Assembly (NCBI GenBank): GCA_020627605.1
Contig: JAHDGO010000022.1
Coordinates: forward strand, 1 to 12,415
DNA: 12,415 nt
Direction of reading: 5' to 3'
DNA from: Yoonia sp.
Lineage (GTDB): Bacteria; Pseudomonadota; Alphaproteobacteria; Rhodobacterales; Rhodobacteraceae
Part shown: piece by piece, positions 5,793-12,415 of the stretch
Numbering within the stretch: position 1 is the stretch's first letter
Layout of the letters: every line of letters begins with the position of its first letter
Notes under the pieces: generated by a model
What the model was told of the DNA's origin: nothing
Seen by the model: only the letters and a program-made list of their open reading frames with translations
Databases searched by the model: none
Made by a program: the position numbers and the translations under genes

Positions 5793-7406
5793 ATGCGCGA
5801 ATGGTGGCGGGACGCGGTGATCTATCAGATCTATCCGCGATCATATCAGGACGACAGCGGCGACGGTGTGGGCGACCTGCCCGGCATCACCCGGCGGCTT
5901 GATCATGTGGCGGCACTTGGCGTGGATTGTATCTGGCTGTCGCCGATCTTCATGTCGCCGCAAAAGGACATGGGCTATGACGTGTCGGATTACACTGATA
6001 TCGACCCGCTGTTCGGCACGCTGGAAGACTTCGACGCGCTGATCGCGCGGGCGCATGATCTGGGGCTGAAGGTGATCACCGATCAGGTGCTTTCACATAC
6101 CTCTGACCAGCACCCGTGGTTCAAAGCCAGCCGCAAGAGCCGCGACAACGCCAAGGCTGACTGGTACGTCTGGGCGGACCCGCTGCCTGACGGATCGCCG
6201 CCAACCAACTGGCACAGCCATTTCGGCGGCCCGGCGTGGGAATTTGACCCTCAGCGCGGGCAGTACTACCTGCACAACTTTCTTGCGTCACAGCCTGATC
6301 TGAACTTCCACAACCCCGACGTGGTCGATGCCATTCTGGACACCTGCAAATTCTGGCTGGACCGTGGTCTGGACGGGTTCCGCCTGGACACGGTGAACTA
6401 CTATTTCCACGACCAGAAACTACGCTCCAACCCGCCGGCGCAGGCCAAGCCGCAGGTCATGGCGACCGACCTTTATGGGATGCAGGACAATATCTACAAC
6501 AAGACCCGCCCAGAAAACCTTGGCTTTCTGGAACGTCTGCGCAGCCTGACAGACCAGTATGATGACATCATGATGGTCGGCGAAGTGGGTGAGATGGGCC
6601 GCCGCTCGATCGAGATCATGGGCGAATATACCGCTGGCAAGGACCGCCTTCATATGGCCTATTCCTTTGCCATGCTGGGACCGGATTTCAGCGTTGATCA
6701 CTTTCGCGGCTGTATTGAGGGGTTCCAGAAAGGGGCGCCTGACGGCCATCCGAAATGGTCATTCAGCAACCACGACGTGCCGCGCCATGTGACACGCTGG
6801 GCTGACCACGCCGTCAGCGAAGACGCGATTGCCCGCCTCGCCTGCGCCATGTTGATGAGCTTTGAAGGCACCGTCGGCATCTATCAGGGCGAAGAGCTGG
6901 GCCAAACCGAAACAGAGCTGACCTATGAAGAGCTGACAGACCCACCCGCCCTGCGCTACTGGCCAGCAGTGAAGGGGCGCGACGGCTGCCGCACGCCAAT
7001 GGCCTGGGAAAAAGACGCGCCAAATGCTGGCTTTTCGACCGGCACACCATGGCTGCCGGTCAAGCCGCCGCAGGCTGCACGGGCCGTTGATACCCAAGGC
7101 GACGACAGCGTCATGGCATTCTATCGTGAGGTCATCGCCTTGCGGAAATCCGAACCAGCCCTGACCACAGGCAAGACCGCATTTGTTGATCTGGGGGAGC
7201 CTGTTCTGGCCTTTCACCGCATCGCAAAGGATCAGACACTCACCTGTGTGTTCAACCTGTCAAAGGACACGCAGAACTTGACTGTCGAAGGTGGTGCCAG
7301 CTTCGTCGGGCCACATGCGGCAGCGCTGAATGGTGACACGCTGGCCCTGCCCGGCAACGGGTTTGCCTATCTTGCCGGGGTGACCGGTCTTTCGCGCGAT
7401 CAATAG
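5793..7406 (+). CDS. aglA: Alpha-glucosidase, glycoside hydrolase family 13 (GH13_23-like)
   Basis: This 537-residue retaining alpha-glucosidase hydrolyses alpha-glucosides such as maltose, sucrose or glucosylglycerol-type compounds. No signal peptide is seen, so it is probably cytoplasmic. The N-terminus WWRDAVIYQIYPRSYQD-x-x-GDGVGDLPGI is diagnostic of the family. The catalytic triad is visible: nucleophile Asp199 in GFRLDTVN, acid/base Glu264 in MMVGEVGE, and transition-state Asp328 in FSNHDVPR. A C-terminal beta domain ends near residue 530. The length is close to that of the characterised Halomonas enzyme HaG of this subfamily. The frame is open from a TTG at 5727, but the homologous N-terminus starts at the ATG at 5793, preceded by AGGGGT. 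Such genes usually sit in an aglEFGAK transporter operon; here none of the transporter genes flank it. A LacI-type operator lies upstream. Its stop overlaps the convergent kinase gene by 7 bp. Confidence 0.9.
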   Translation: MREWWRDAVIYQIYPRSYQDDSGDGVGDLPGITRRLDHVAALGVDCIWLSPIFMSPQKDMGYDVSDYTDIDPLFGTLEDFDALIARAHDLGLKVITDQVLSHTSDQHPWFKASRKSRDNAKADWYVWADPLPDGSPPTNWHSHFGGPAWEFDPQRGQYYLHNFLASQPDLNFHNPDVVDAILDTCKFWLDRGLDGFRLDTVNYYFHDQKLRSNPPAQAKPQVMATDLYGMQDNIYNKTRPENLGFLERLRSLTDQYDDIMMVGEVGEMGRRSIEIMGEYTAGKDRLHMAYSFAMLGPDFSVDHFRGCIEGFQKGAPDGHPKWSFSNHDVPRHVTRWADHAVSEDAIARLACAMLMSFEGTVGIYQGEELGQTETELTYEELTDPPALRYWPAVKGRDGCRTPMAWEKDAPNAGFSTGTPWLPVKPPQAARAVDTQGDDSVMAFYREVIALRKSEPALTTGKTAFVDLGEPVLAFHRIAKDQTLTCVFNLSKDTQNLTVEGGASFVGPHAAALNGDTLALPGNGFAYLAGVTGLSRDQ

Positions 7407-8326
7407 CGGATTTCAAACCGCGTTGCTGGCCCATCCAGCAGCCGGATATCCGCGCCCTGCGCCTGCAACATGCGCTGCACGATGGGCAGGCCCATGCCAG
7501 TGCCACCGTCTGTGCGCCGTGTGGTAAAGAACGGATCAAAGATGCGGTCGCGATTGCCAGCACTGATCCCTGTTCCATCGTCGCTTATCTGCAGGCCGTC
7601 GTCGGCAGGCGTGAATGCGACCTGCGTCGCGCCATGGGCCAGTGCGTTGGCGATCAGATGGGTTGCGACCAGCGAAAGCACCTGCTCCGGCAAAGGTATT
7701 GTCGCGTCAGCGGTGTAACGCGCGGCTGGATGGTCCTGCAGGACCTCTGCCAGTTGGCACGTCCCTGCGGGGATCGGCTCTTGCGCCTTGGCCAACTGGC
7801 GCTGGTCATCAAGCAGATGGTCAATGCGGGCCGTCGCGGCGTGAATACCCGCCAGCAGCCGCGCGCGATCAGGGTCTGGCAGATCGGGATCATTCAACAG
7901 TTCCGCCGCACCCTGAATGGCGGTCAGTGGCGATTTCAACTCATGCGTGACGTGATCGGCGTAAGACCGCAGCACGGCCTCTCGCCCGCGCAGACGTGCG
8001 GTCATGTCCAGTACGGCGGCACCCAGTTCGGAAAATTCCGGCGTGCCGAAATGTGTGGGCGGTGTCACGGCGCCCTCGGCCTTGGCATAGGCGGTCAGAC
8101 GGCGCACCGGGCGCAACACAAGCCGCCACAAGAACCAGCCCAGCACAGCCGTGGCCACGGCCGCCATCGTGCCAATCAGCATTGTGGTTTCACCCCAGCC
8201 AAGCACGCCACCGGCCACCCGGAAATAGCCGATGGCGATAATCGGCAAGAGGAACACCGCCGCCAGCGTCCCCCCAAGGACGAGCACCAGCGGCGGCCGC
8301 CATTTCGCGATCACCCGCCGCGACAT
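7400..8326 (-). CDS. Sensor histidine kinase, CreC-like, with minimal extracytoplasmic loop
   Basis: This 308-residue inner-membrane kinase autophosphorylates a histidine and passes the phosphate to the response regulator encoded just upstream. Two membrane helices (about 12-36 and 47-70) are joined by only about ten residues, so there is no periplasmic sensor domain. A short HAMP-like linker follows (LRPVRRLTAYAKAEG). The phosphoacceptor His128 lies in DHVTHELKSPLTAIQGAAELL, a form like that of E. coli CreC. The ATPase domain has the N box (Asn227 in LIANALAHG), G1 (DDGTGIS, 249-255), F (FDPFFTTRR) and G2 (GGTGMGL, 274-280). It looks complete and active. The start overlaps the end of the regulator gene by 16 bp, showing coupled expression. 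The gene lacks a terminator of its own and converges on the alpha-glucosidase gene with a 7-bp overlap. The signal is unknown; the upstream membrane protein is a candidate sensing partner. Confidence 0.9.
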   Translation of the reverse strand: MSRRVIAKWRPPLVLVLGGTLAAVFLLPIIAIGYFRVAGGVLGWGETTMLIGTMAAVATAVLGWFLWRLVLRPVRRLTAYAKAEGAVTPPTHFGTPEFSELGAAVLDMTARLRGREAVLRSYADHVTHELKSPLTAIQGAAELLNDPDLPDPDRARLLAGIHAATARIDHLLDDQRQLAKAQEPIPAGTCQLAEVLQDHPAARYTADATIPLPEQVLSLVATHLIANALAHGATQVAFTPADDGLQISDDGTGISAGNRDRIFDPFFTTRRTDGGTGMGLPIVQRMLQAQGADIRLLDGPATRFEIRY

Positions 8327-8991
8327 GCGCCCATCCTGATGCCAACGCCATGCACCGTATCAATCGCGTCGGCGCAACCGGCCCGCGCCAGTTTGGCACG
8401 CAGGTTGCGCAGATGACTGTCCATGGTCCGGTCACTGACATGGACGTTCGTGCCATAGATTGCATCCACCAGCTGCGGGCGCGACATCACGTGGTCGGGG
8501 TGGGACATCAACCGCTCTAACAGTTCCATCTCGCGGGCGGTCAGGGTCACCGGCTGATCGTGCACATGGCACAGATGACGGGCGGGATCGACGCTCAGCA
8601 CGCCGCGCCGTTGCACGTGGTCCACAGCGGCGACGCCCTGACTGCGTTTGAGGATCGCGCGCACTCTGGCAACCAGTTCACGCGGGGAAAAAGGTTTGGT
8701 GACATAGTCATCCGCCCCCAGTTCCAGACCGACGATACGGTCCACCTCATCTGCATGGGCAGTCAGAAACAGGATCGGCACGGCAGAGGTCTTGCGCAGG
8801 GTGCGGCATACCTCCAGCCCGTCCATTTCCGGCATGCCGATATCCAGCACGATCAGGTCAGGTTGCAGGCTTGCTGCTGCCTCGAGCGCCGCTTGCCCGT
8901 CAACCGCCTCTGCCACCGTAAATCCGGCCTGTCCCAGCGCAATCCGCAGCACATCGCGGATCTGCGCATCATCATCAGCAATCAGGATCAT
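8311..8991 (-). CDS. Response regulator, OmpR/CreB-like winged-helix type
   Basis: This 226-residue cytoplasmic transcription factor has a receiver domain (1 to about 115) with acidic residues Asp6-Asp8, phosphoacceptor Asp50 in LIVLDIGMPEMDGLE, Thr77 and Lys99 (YVTKPFSPREL). An OmpR-type winged helix follows, including the DNA-recognition stretch SDRTMDSHLRNLRAKL. The segment LTAHADEVDRIVGLELGADDYVTKPFSPREL is close to that of E. coli CreB, and the adjacent kinase resembles CreC, so CreB-like is the best call; a creA or creD gene is not seen. The ATG overlaps the stop of the upstream membrane-protein gene (ATGA), and its own end overlaps the kinase start. It may bind the TGCAC direct repeats at 10464-10501 and regulate its own operon, as many OmpR-family regulators do. 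The other targets are unknown. Confidence 0.9.
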   Translation of the reverse strand: MILIADDDAQIRDVLRIALGQAGFTVAEAVDGQAALEAAASLQPDLIVLDIGMPEMDGLEVCRTLRKTSAVPILFLTAHADEVDRIVGLELGADDYVTKPFSPRELVARVRAILKRSQGVAAVDHVQRRGVLSVDPARHLCHVHDQPVTLTAREMELLERLMSHPDHVMSRPQLVDAIYGTNVHVSDRTMDSHLRNLRAKLARAGCADAIDTVHGVGIRMGACRGG

Positions 8992-10415
8992 AGGGCCGTC
9001 TCCATCGCCGCCACGCTAGCGCGCAGCCGCGCGTTTCGGTAGCCCCATTCGCGCCAGTCCACAGGCTGCGACAGATGGGGGCCACGGCTGTAACAGATGC
9101 CAGCCTCTTGCGCGGCTTCGCTGGCACGCAAGGCGGGCACGGCCCCTTCGCCAAGGCTGCAAACATAGCCGAACCCCTTACCGACACTCAGATTATGGCG
9201 CGCGATCAGCCCGTCGATGTTCCACAGGTTGCAGGCATAAATCGCCAGAAAACCAAGGCCCGCCGCCCGCACCATGAACCATCCGCGGGTTTGGCGTTGC
9301 CAGAGCTGCATCACGATCAACACAAGGCCCAGCGCCACGACAACCATCCAGACAAAGGCGGCGACACGCAGACGGGTCAGACCGTAGGCATCAACATAAA
9401 GGTCCAGCCGCAGGATGGATGACACCACCAACAGGATGTTCTGCGCGATCCACAGATAAAGCAGCCACCGGACCCAAGGGGCCTTGCCCAGATAGGGTTG
9501 CGCCAGCAAGGCAAACAGCCCTGCCAGCAGTGCCGTCACCAACAGCGGATAGGCCCCGCGATGGGCATAGGTGGCATAGCTCATCCCCTCTGGCAGGCTG
9601 AAACCACCCCAGAGATATCCCAGATCCAGCACCGACTGACTGAGGAAGATCAGGTTGAAGAGGATCAGCGCCCGCAGCACAGACCGGGCGTTCATCAGCC
9701 CCGATTGCAGCCGCCAGGTGCCAGCGACACGGGTCAGTTCCGGGCGCATCGCGGCAATACGCAACAAAGGCCAGACCACCGCGGCGACAAGCAGCCAAAA
9801 GACCACGCGCGCGGCCTCTGGCACCACATCGGCATCAAACTGGCCCAGCATCAGGATCAGCCGGTCAATCACCGGATTGGCGGCGGCAAAGAGCATCAGA
9901 AAGATGGTCCCGACACCCAATGGCAGGGCCCAGTCAAACAAGATCGCCCTGATGCCGCCCTTGCTGGGGGCCGCGACCTTGACCGCGAAAAGGTCGCGCA
10001 CTGTCTGCACCAGCCCTGCGACAGGTAAACGCAACAGGGCCTGCGACAGCCCCGCGACAGTCAACGCAGGCAGTGACAGTATCAAGGCGCAGCCAGCCAA
10101 CCCAGAGAGCGCCACCATGAAGGTGCCGAACTGCACCACCTCGACCATAGGCAGCACCGTTGCGGCCAGCACTGCTGCTGCAATCATCCCGCGCTCGCGG
10201 GTGATTGTGCGCCACTGGCTTGCCGCGATAACCAACCCCACCACCACAAACCACAGCGCCATGCCAAGGCCCGGCCGTACACCATAGACAAGCAGATCAA
10301 CCGCAATGATCGCCCCAAGCAACAGCGGCCCGCGCCGCAGACCTTCTTGTGGCGCCGCATCATCCAGCCACCACGCATCTTTTGCCAAGCGCCTTGGCAC
10401 ACCTCGCACTACCAT
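8988..10415 (-). CDS. DUF4173-like polytopic membrane protein, first gene of the two-component operon
   Basis: This 475-residue protein has about eleven hydrophobic segments (near 29-47, 49-66, 76-98, 100-130, 160-180, 204-222, 246-266, 288-308, 315-336, 347-370 and 382-398) and a soluble tail of about 75 residues. Conserved-looking stretches are SYATYAHRGAYPLLVTALLAG (279-299), DLYVDAYGLTRLRVAAFVWM (338-357) and NIDGLIARHNL (399-409), which I recognise from the DUF4173/DUF4153 families of unknown function. The tail holds Cys419 and Cys441 and a conserved-looking EGAVPAL. The ATG has AAGGAG seven bases upstream, a strong site. Its stop overlaps the regulator start (ATGA), so membrane protein and regulator are made together. 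It may supply or modulate the signal for the sensor-poor kinase; this is inference. No enzymatic motif is visible. Confidence 0.82.
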   Translation of the reverse strand: MVVRGVPRRLAKDAWWLDDAAPQEGLRRGPLLLGAIIAVDLLVYGVRPGLGMALWFVVVGLVIAASQWRTITRERGMIAAAVLAATVLPMVEVVQFGTFMVALSGLAGCALILSLPALTVAGLSQALLRLPVAGLVQTVRDLFAVKVAAPSKGGIRAILFDWALPLGVGTIFLMLFAAANPVIDRLILMLGQFDADVVPEAARVVFWLLVAAVVWPLLRIAAMRPELTRVAGTWRLQSGLMNARSVLRALILFNLIFLSQSVLDLGYLWGGFSLPEGMSYATYAHRGAYPLLVTALLAGLFALLAQPYLGKAPWVRWLLYLWIAQNILLVVSSILRLDLYVDAYGLTRLRVAAFVWMVVVALGLVLIVMQLWQRQTRGWFMVRAAGLGFLAIYACNLWNIDGLIARHNLSVGKGFGYVCSLGEGAVPALRASEAAQEAGICYSRGPHLSQPVDWREWGYRNARLRASVAAMETAL

Positions 10416-10463
10416 TGTCCCGCTCCTTCTTTTCGCCCCCGGACCAAGGTCTAGGGACGGGCT

Positions 10464-10501
10464 GTGCAGCAGGGATCGTGCAAATGTGCAGGTTTCGTGC
10501 A
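10464..10501. promoter_or_regulatory. Cluster of TGCAC direct repeats, CreB-tag-like (TGCAC-N6-TGCAC)
   Basis: On the minus strand TGCAC occurs at 10501-10497, 10490-10486, 10482-10478 and 10468-10464. The first two are 11 bp apart (TGCAC-N6-TGCAC), one helical turn, as expected for a tandem OmpR-family dimer. E. coli CreB binds TTCAC-N6-TTCAC, so each half differs by one base. The cluster lies 49-86 bp upstream of the start of the operon that encodes a CreB-like regulator. Confidence 0.5.
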
Positions 10502-10527
10502 GGGCCTAGCTGGCGGCAGCGGCCCTG
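10500..10527 (-). terminator. Strong hairpin at the rpe stop codon, no T-run
   Basis: CAGGGCC (10500-10506) pairs with GGCCCTG (10521-10527), and inside it GCTG (10509-10512) pairs with CAGC (10517-10520) around a GCGG loop, leaving a TA bulge. It covers the last codons and stop of rpe. Without a T-tract it may be an mRNA 3' stabiliser or pause site, not a true intrinsic terminator. Confidence 0.3.
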
Positions 10528-11189
10528 ATCGCGCGGATATTGTCGCCGTAAGGCGATGGGTCGCTGACAGAGCCACCCTTGAACACAGCCGAACCGGCGA
10601 CCAGCACGTCAGCGCCAGCGGCGGCAACCAGCGGGGCGGTTGTCGGATCAACACCGCCATCAATCTCGATATGGATTGGCCGGTCGCCAATCATCTGGCG
10701 CAGGGTCCTTACCTTTTCGACCTGACTGTGAATGAACTTCTGCCCGCCAAAGCCGGGGTTCACCGTCATGACGCAGATCAGATCGACCATGTCCAAAAGG
10801 TAATCTACCGCCTCCGCCGGTGTGCCGGGGTTCAGCGCGACACCCGCCTTCGCGCCCGCCCCGCGAATGGCCTGCAGGGTGCGGTGAATATGCGGGCCAG
10901 CCTCCACATGGGCGGTGATTACATCGGCCCCGGCCTGTGCGAAGGCGTCAATGTAGGGATCAACCGGCGCGATCATCAGATGCACGTCCATCACACCCTT
11001 GATATGCGGTCGGATTGCCGCGCAGGTCGCCGGACCAAAGGTGATGTTGGGTACAAAATGCCCATCCATCACGTCAACATGGATCCAGTCCGCGCCCTGC
11101 GCCTCCACCGCGGCACATTCAGCACCGAAGTTGGCGAAATCAGCGGCAAGGATTGATGGGGCGATCTTGATGGAACGGTCAAAGGACAT
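10506..11189 (-). CDS. rpe: Ribulose-phosphate 3-epimerase
   Basis: This 227-residue cytoplasmic metalloenzyme interconverts ribulose 5-phosphate and xylulose 5-phosphate in the pentose phosphate pathway (and the Calvin cycle where present). It has the full family pattern: [10 protein letters not shown] (9-18) with Ser12, [14 protein letters not shown] (35-48) with metal ligand His37 and catalytic Asp39, DVHLMI (68-73) with His70, [10 protein letters not shown] (143-152), and the second catalytic aspartate Asp177 in EIDGGV. The phosphate-binding end VAGSAVFKG (197-205) is intact. The frame is open to 11219, but the ATG at 11187-11189 gives the family-length N-terminus and follows GAGGTG. It lies 68 bp after a small membrane protein gene on the same strand and may be co-transcribed with it. 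Nothing indicates a cbb operon, so a housekeeping role is likely. Confidence 0.95.
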   Translation of the reverse strand: MSFDRSIKIAPSILAADFANFGAECAAVEAQGADWIHVDVMDGHFVPNITFGPATCAAIRPHIKGVMDVHLMIAPVDPYIDAFAQAGADVITAHVEAGPHIHRTLQAIRGAGAKAGVALNPGTPAEAVDYLLDMVDLICVMTVNPGFGGQKFIHSQVEKVRTLRQMIGDRPIHIEIDGGVDPTTAPLVAAAGADVLVAGSAVFKGGSVSDPSPYGDNIRAIRAAAAS

Positions 11190-11257
11190 GCGGCACCTCA
11201 TAGCAGTTGGTCGCGCCATAGCATGGGCATGCCCGGATCGGGAATAGCTTAGTGTCC

Positions 11258-11491
11258 CTATCGGCGCGATGGTCGTTTCCAGAGCAGATAGATGGCCGTG
11301 GCAAATGCCAGAACCGTCAGCGCCAGCCAGACCGGCCCTGACTGCGCCAGATAAACAACGCCTGTGCTGTCATCAAAGCAGCGTCCGTTATCGTCAAAGC
11401 AATCGCGCCAGCGGCCGTGCTGCTGCAGGTAGATATACCCCAAGAGGCCGCTTAGTCCGAGCAAAAAGAAGCAGAAAATCCGTCTGATCAT
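11258..11491 (-). CDS. Small two-helix membrane protein with CFDD repeat (hypothetical)
   Basis: This 77-residue protein has two membrane helices (about 4-22 and 53-71) and a roughly 30-residue loop. Positive charges at both ends (RR at 3-4, KRPSRR at the C-terminus) put the termini in the cytoplasm and the loop in the periplasm. The loop contains CFDDNGR directly followed by CFDD (31-41), a tandem copy with Cys31 and Cys38 that could form a disulfide or bind metal. I do not recognise a family. Support for a real gene is the coherent membrane topology, a high-GC region without competing frames, and its position in line with rpe. The ribosome site is weak (GGATAGGCG before the ATG). No function can be assigned. 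Confidence 0.6.
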   Translation of the reverse strand: MIRRIFCFFLLGLSGLLGYIYLQQHGRWRDCFDDNGRCFDDSTGVVYLAQSGPVWLALTVLAFATAIYLLWKRPSRR

Positions 11492-11502
11492 CGCCTATCC
11501 AA

Positions 11503-11595
11503 TCAAATCGCCTCAGGCAGGGTGGCTGGACCCGGCGCAAAGATCAACGGTTCGCCTACCTGCAAATCACCTGCTGTCACCCCGCAATACCTGTG
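11503..11595 (-). pseudogene. Possible 3' remnant of a lost gene (about 30 codons)
   Basis: On the minus strand, after a TAG at 11598-11596, thirty codons read on to a TGA at 11505-11503, twelve bases before the small membrane protein start. The peptide contains GVTAGDLQVGEPL and a proline-rich tail, which looks like a protein C-terminus and faintly like the end of MOSC-type domains. There is no plausible start or ribosome site. It may be chance in a 118-bp gap. Confidence 0.18.
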
Positions 11596-11602
11596 CTAAT
11601 TT
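11574..11602 (+). promoter_or_regulatory. Candidate extended -10 promoter giving a leaderless mRNA
   Basis: CTGTCA (11574-11579), a 17-nt spacer and TAATTT (11597-11602) preceded by TGC form a fair sigma-70 promoter with an extended -10. Initiation about seven bases downstream falls on or next to the A of the ATG at 11610. No ribosome-binding sequence precedes that ATG, which fits a leaderless transcript. Confidence 0.4.
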
Positions 11603-11609
11603 GATCGCC

Positions 11610-12415
11610 ATGACACAGACCCTTCTGGCCAAGGACATTCTGCGTGACGGCGCGCAAATCCATCTGACGCGGGCAACGCTATTGCCCGTGCGCCCAAAGG
11701 TCCTTCACAGCCACGATTTCTTTGAACTCTTCTGGGTACAGAACGGTACGGTCAGGCACCATCTGTCTGAGGGTGCCGAAACCCTGCAGGAAGGCGACAT
11801 CGTTTTTCTGCAACCCGGCCAGCACCATGCCCTGCAGGGGCGGGGTGAACATGCGCTGGTGGTCTCGATTGCCATTCACGCCCGGATCGTTGCGGCCTTG
11901 GCCAAGCGGCACCCGGCTTTGCAGGGCCAATTGTTCTGGGCCAAGAACGGTCCGGTCCAGCGACACCGCGACATCCGTCAACTGGCGGCGCTGAACGCCG
12001 CAGCCGTCCAGCTGGAACGCAGCCCCAGTGACACATTGGCGGCAGAGGCGTTTCTGCTGCCGCTCTGCGCCGACCTGACCGCTGACGCACAGGCCCCCGA
12101 CATGCCCGACTGGCTTGCCTCCGCCTGTCTGGCCACCCGCGACCCAAATGTGTTTCGTGCAGGCGCGGCCGGGTTGGTGGCGCTGACAGGCAAAGCCCAC
12201 CCACATGTCAGCCGCATGATGCGCCGCTATCTGGATCAGACGCCATCCGACTACGTCAACGCCATCAGGATGCGCTATGCCGCGACCGCCCTGACGACCG
12301 ACAGCGCGCCGATCAGCGCCATTGCCGAGGCATGTGGCATCCCGAATATGTCCCATTTCCACAAGCTGTTCCGCGCGGCCTATGGTGTCACCCCGCTGCA
12401 ATACCGGCAGCAGTT
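11610..12415 (+). CDS. AraC-family transcriptional regulator with N-terminal cupin (partial, cut by right edge)
   Basis: 268 codons are visible and the frame is still open at the window end. The N-terminal part is a cupin ligand-binding domain: HSHDFFELFWV (33-43), with His33, His35 and Glu39 at the usual positions, then EGDIVFLQPGQHHAL (61-75). The C-terminal part is an AraC-type double helix-turn-helix: first HTH about 182-205, second about 235-257, and the family ending NMSHFHKLFRAAYGVTPLQYR (246-266). Since that motif lies near the C-terminus in this family, only a few residues should be missing. The ATG at 11610 has no ribosome site but sits at the predicted transcription start of an extended -10 promoter. 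The FFELFWV-type cupin resembles regulators of carbohydrate use such as ChbR, but the ligand and targets are unknown; targets may lie to the right. Confidence 0.87.
   Translation, partial: MTQTLLAKDILRDGAQIHLTRATLLPVRPKVLHSHDFFELFWVQNGTVRHHLSEGAETLQEGDIVFLQPGQHHALQGRGEHALVVSIAIHARIVAALAKRHPALQGQLFWAKNGPVQRHRDIRQLAALNAAAVQLERSPSDTLAAEAFLLPLCADLTADAQAPDMPDWLASACLATRDPNVFRAGAAGLVALTGKAHPHVSRMMRRYLDQTPSDYVNAIRMRYAATALTTDSAPISAIAEACGIPNMSHFHKLFRAAYGVTPLQYRQQ

Noticed and set aside
8311..10415. Calling the operon creABCD
   Set aside because: Only the regulator and kinase resemble CreB and CreC. The membrane protein is DUF4173-like, not CreD, and no creA is seen.
10464..11156. Plus-strand open frame (230 codons) opposite rpe
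   Set aside because: It lies antisense to an intact epimerase with all catalytic residues and shows no family features.
11190..11219. Upstream start for rpe at 11219
   Set aside because: It adds ten residues without resemblance to the family; the ATG at 11189 gives the usual length and has GAGGTG in front.
11225..11234. Perfect 10-bp palindrome GGGCATGCCC between rpe and the small membrane protein
   Set aside because: Short, GC-rich, without a T-run or promoter context; palindromes of this length are expected by chance in such DNA.
11679..12401. Minus-strand open frame (240 codons) at the right end
   Set aside because: It is the shadow of the plus-strand AraC-family gene, whose cupin and helix-turn-helix motifs are clear.

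Overview
The window looks like chromosomal DNA from a marine-type alphaproteobacterium of the Rhodobacteraceae/Roseobacter group. The evidence is family-level protein resemblance, high GC with tightly overlapping genes, and an iron regulatory site of the kind proposed for Rhodobacterales. This assignment is by eye, with no search. No rRNA, tRNA, CRISPR array, IS element or phage gene was seen. The gene content is mostly metabolic and regulatory.

Layout. (1) Bases 1-335 (+) are the 3' end of a ferric-iron ABC transporter permease. It converges tail to tail on the gene for its likely partner, a FutA/FbpA-type periplasmic Fe3+-binding protein (392-1417, -), with a terminator between them. The control region of the binding-protein gene (1418-1531) is dense. 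It carries a near-consensus IscR type-1/Iron-Rhodo-like palindrome, a TGA-N9-TCA palindrome and the terminator of the next operon. (2) Bases 1532-5507 (-) are a three-gene, translationally coupled operon: acyl-CoA dehydrogenase, NDP-forming acyl-CoA ligase and a CaiD-like carnitinyl-CoA dehydratase. Together they could activate a short carboxylate, perhaps a betaine such as gamma-butyrobetaine or crotonobetaine, then oxidise and hydrate it. (3) Bases 5508-5792 are a divergent control region with inverted repeats and a LacI-type operator. It precedes a solitary GH13_23-like alpha-glucosidase gene (5793-7406, +). (4) Bases 7400-10415 (-) are a coupled operon: a DUF4173-like polytopic membrane protein, a CreB-like response regulator and a CreC-like histidine kinase with almost no extracytoplasmic sensor. 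A TGCAC-N6-TGCAC direct repeat upstream resembles the E. coli CreB tag and could be the regulator's own site. (5) Bases 10506-11491 (-) hold rpe and a 77-residue two-helix membrane protein with a duplicated CFDD motif. (6) From 11610 (+) runs an AraC-family regulator, cut by the right edge and probably made from a leaderless mRNA.

The best candidate for an under-described system is the DUF4173/CreB/CreC-like operon. The kinase has little of its own to sense with, the membrane protein is coupled to the regulator, and a matching direct-repeat operator lies in front. The CaiD-centred operon, with an NDP-forming instead of an AMP-forming ligase and an unusual dehydrogenase active site, is the second.
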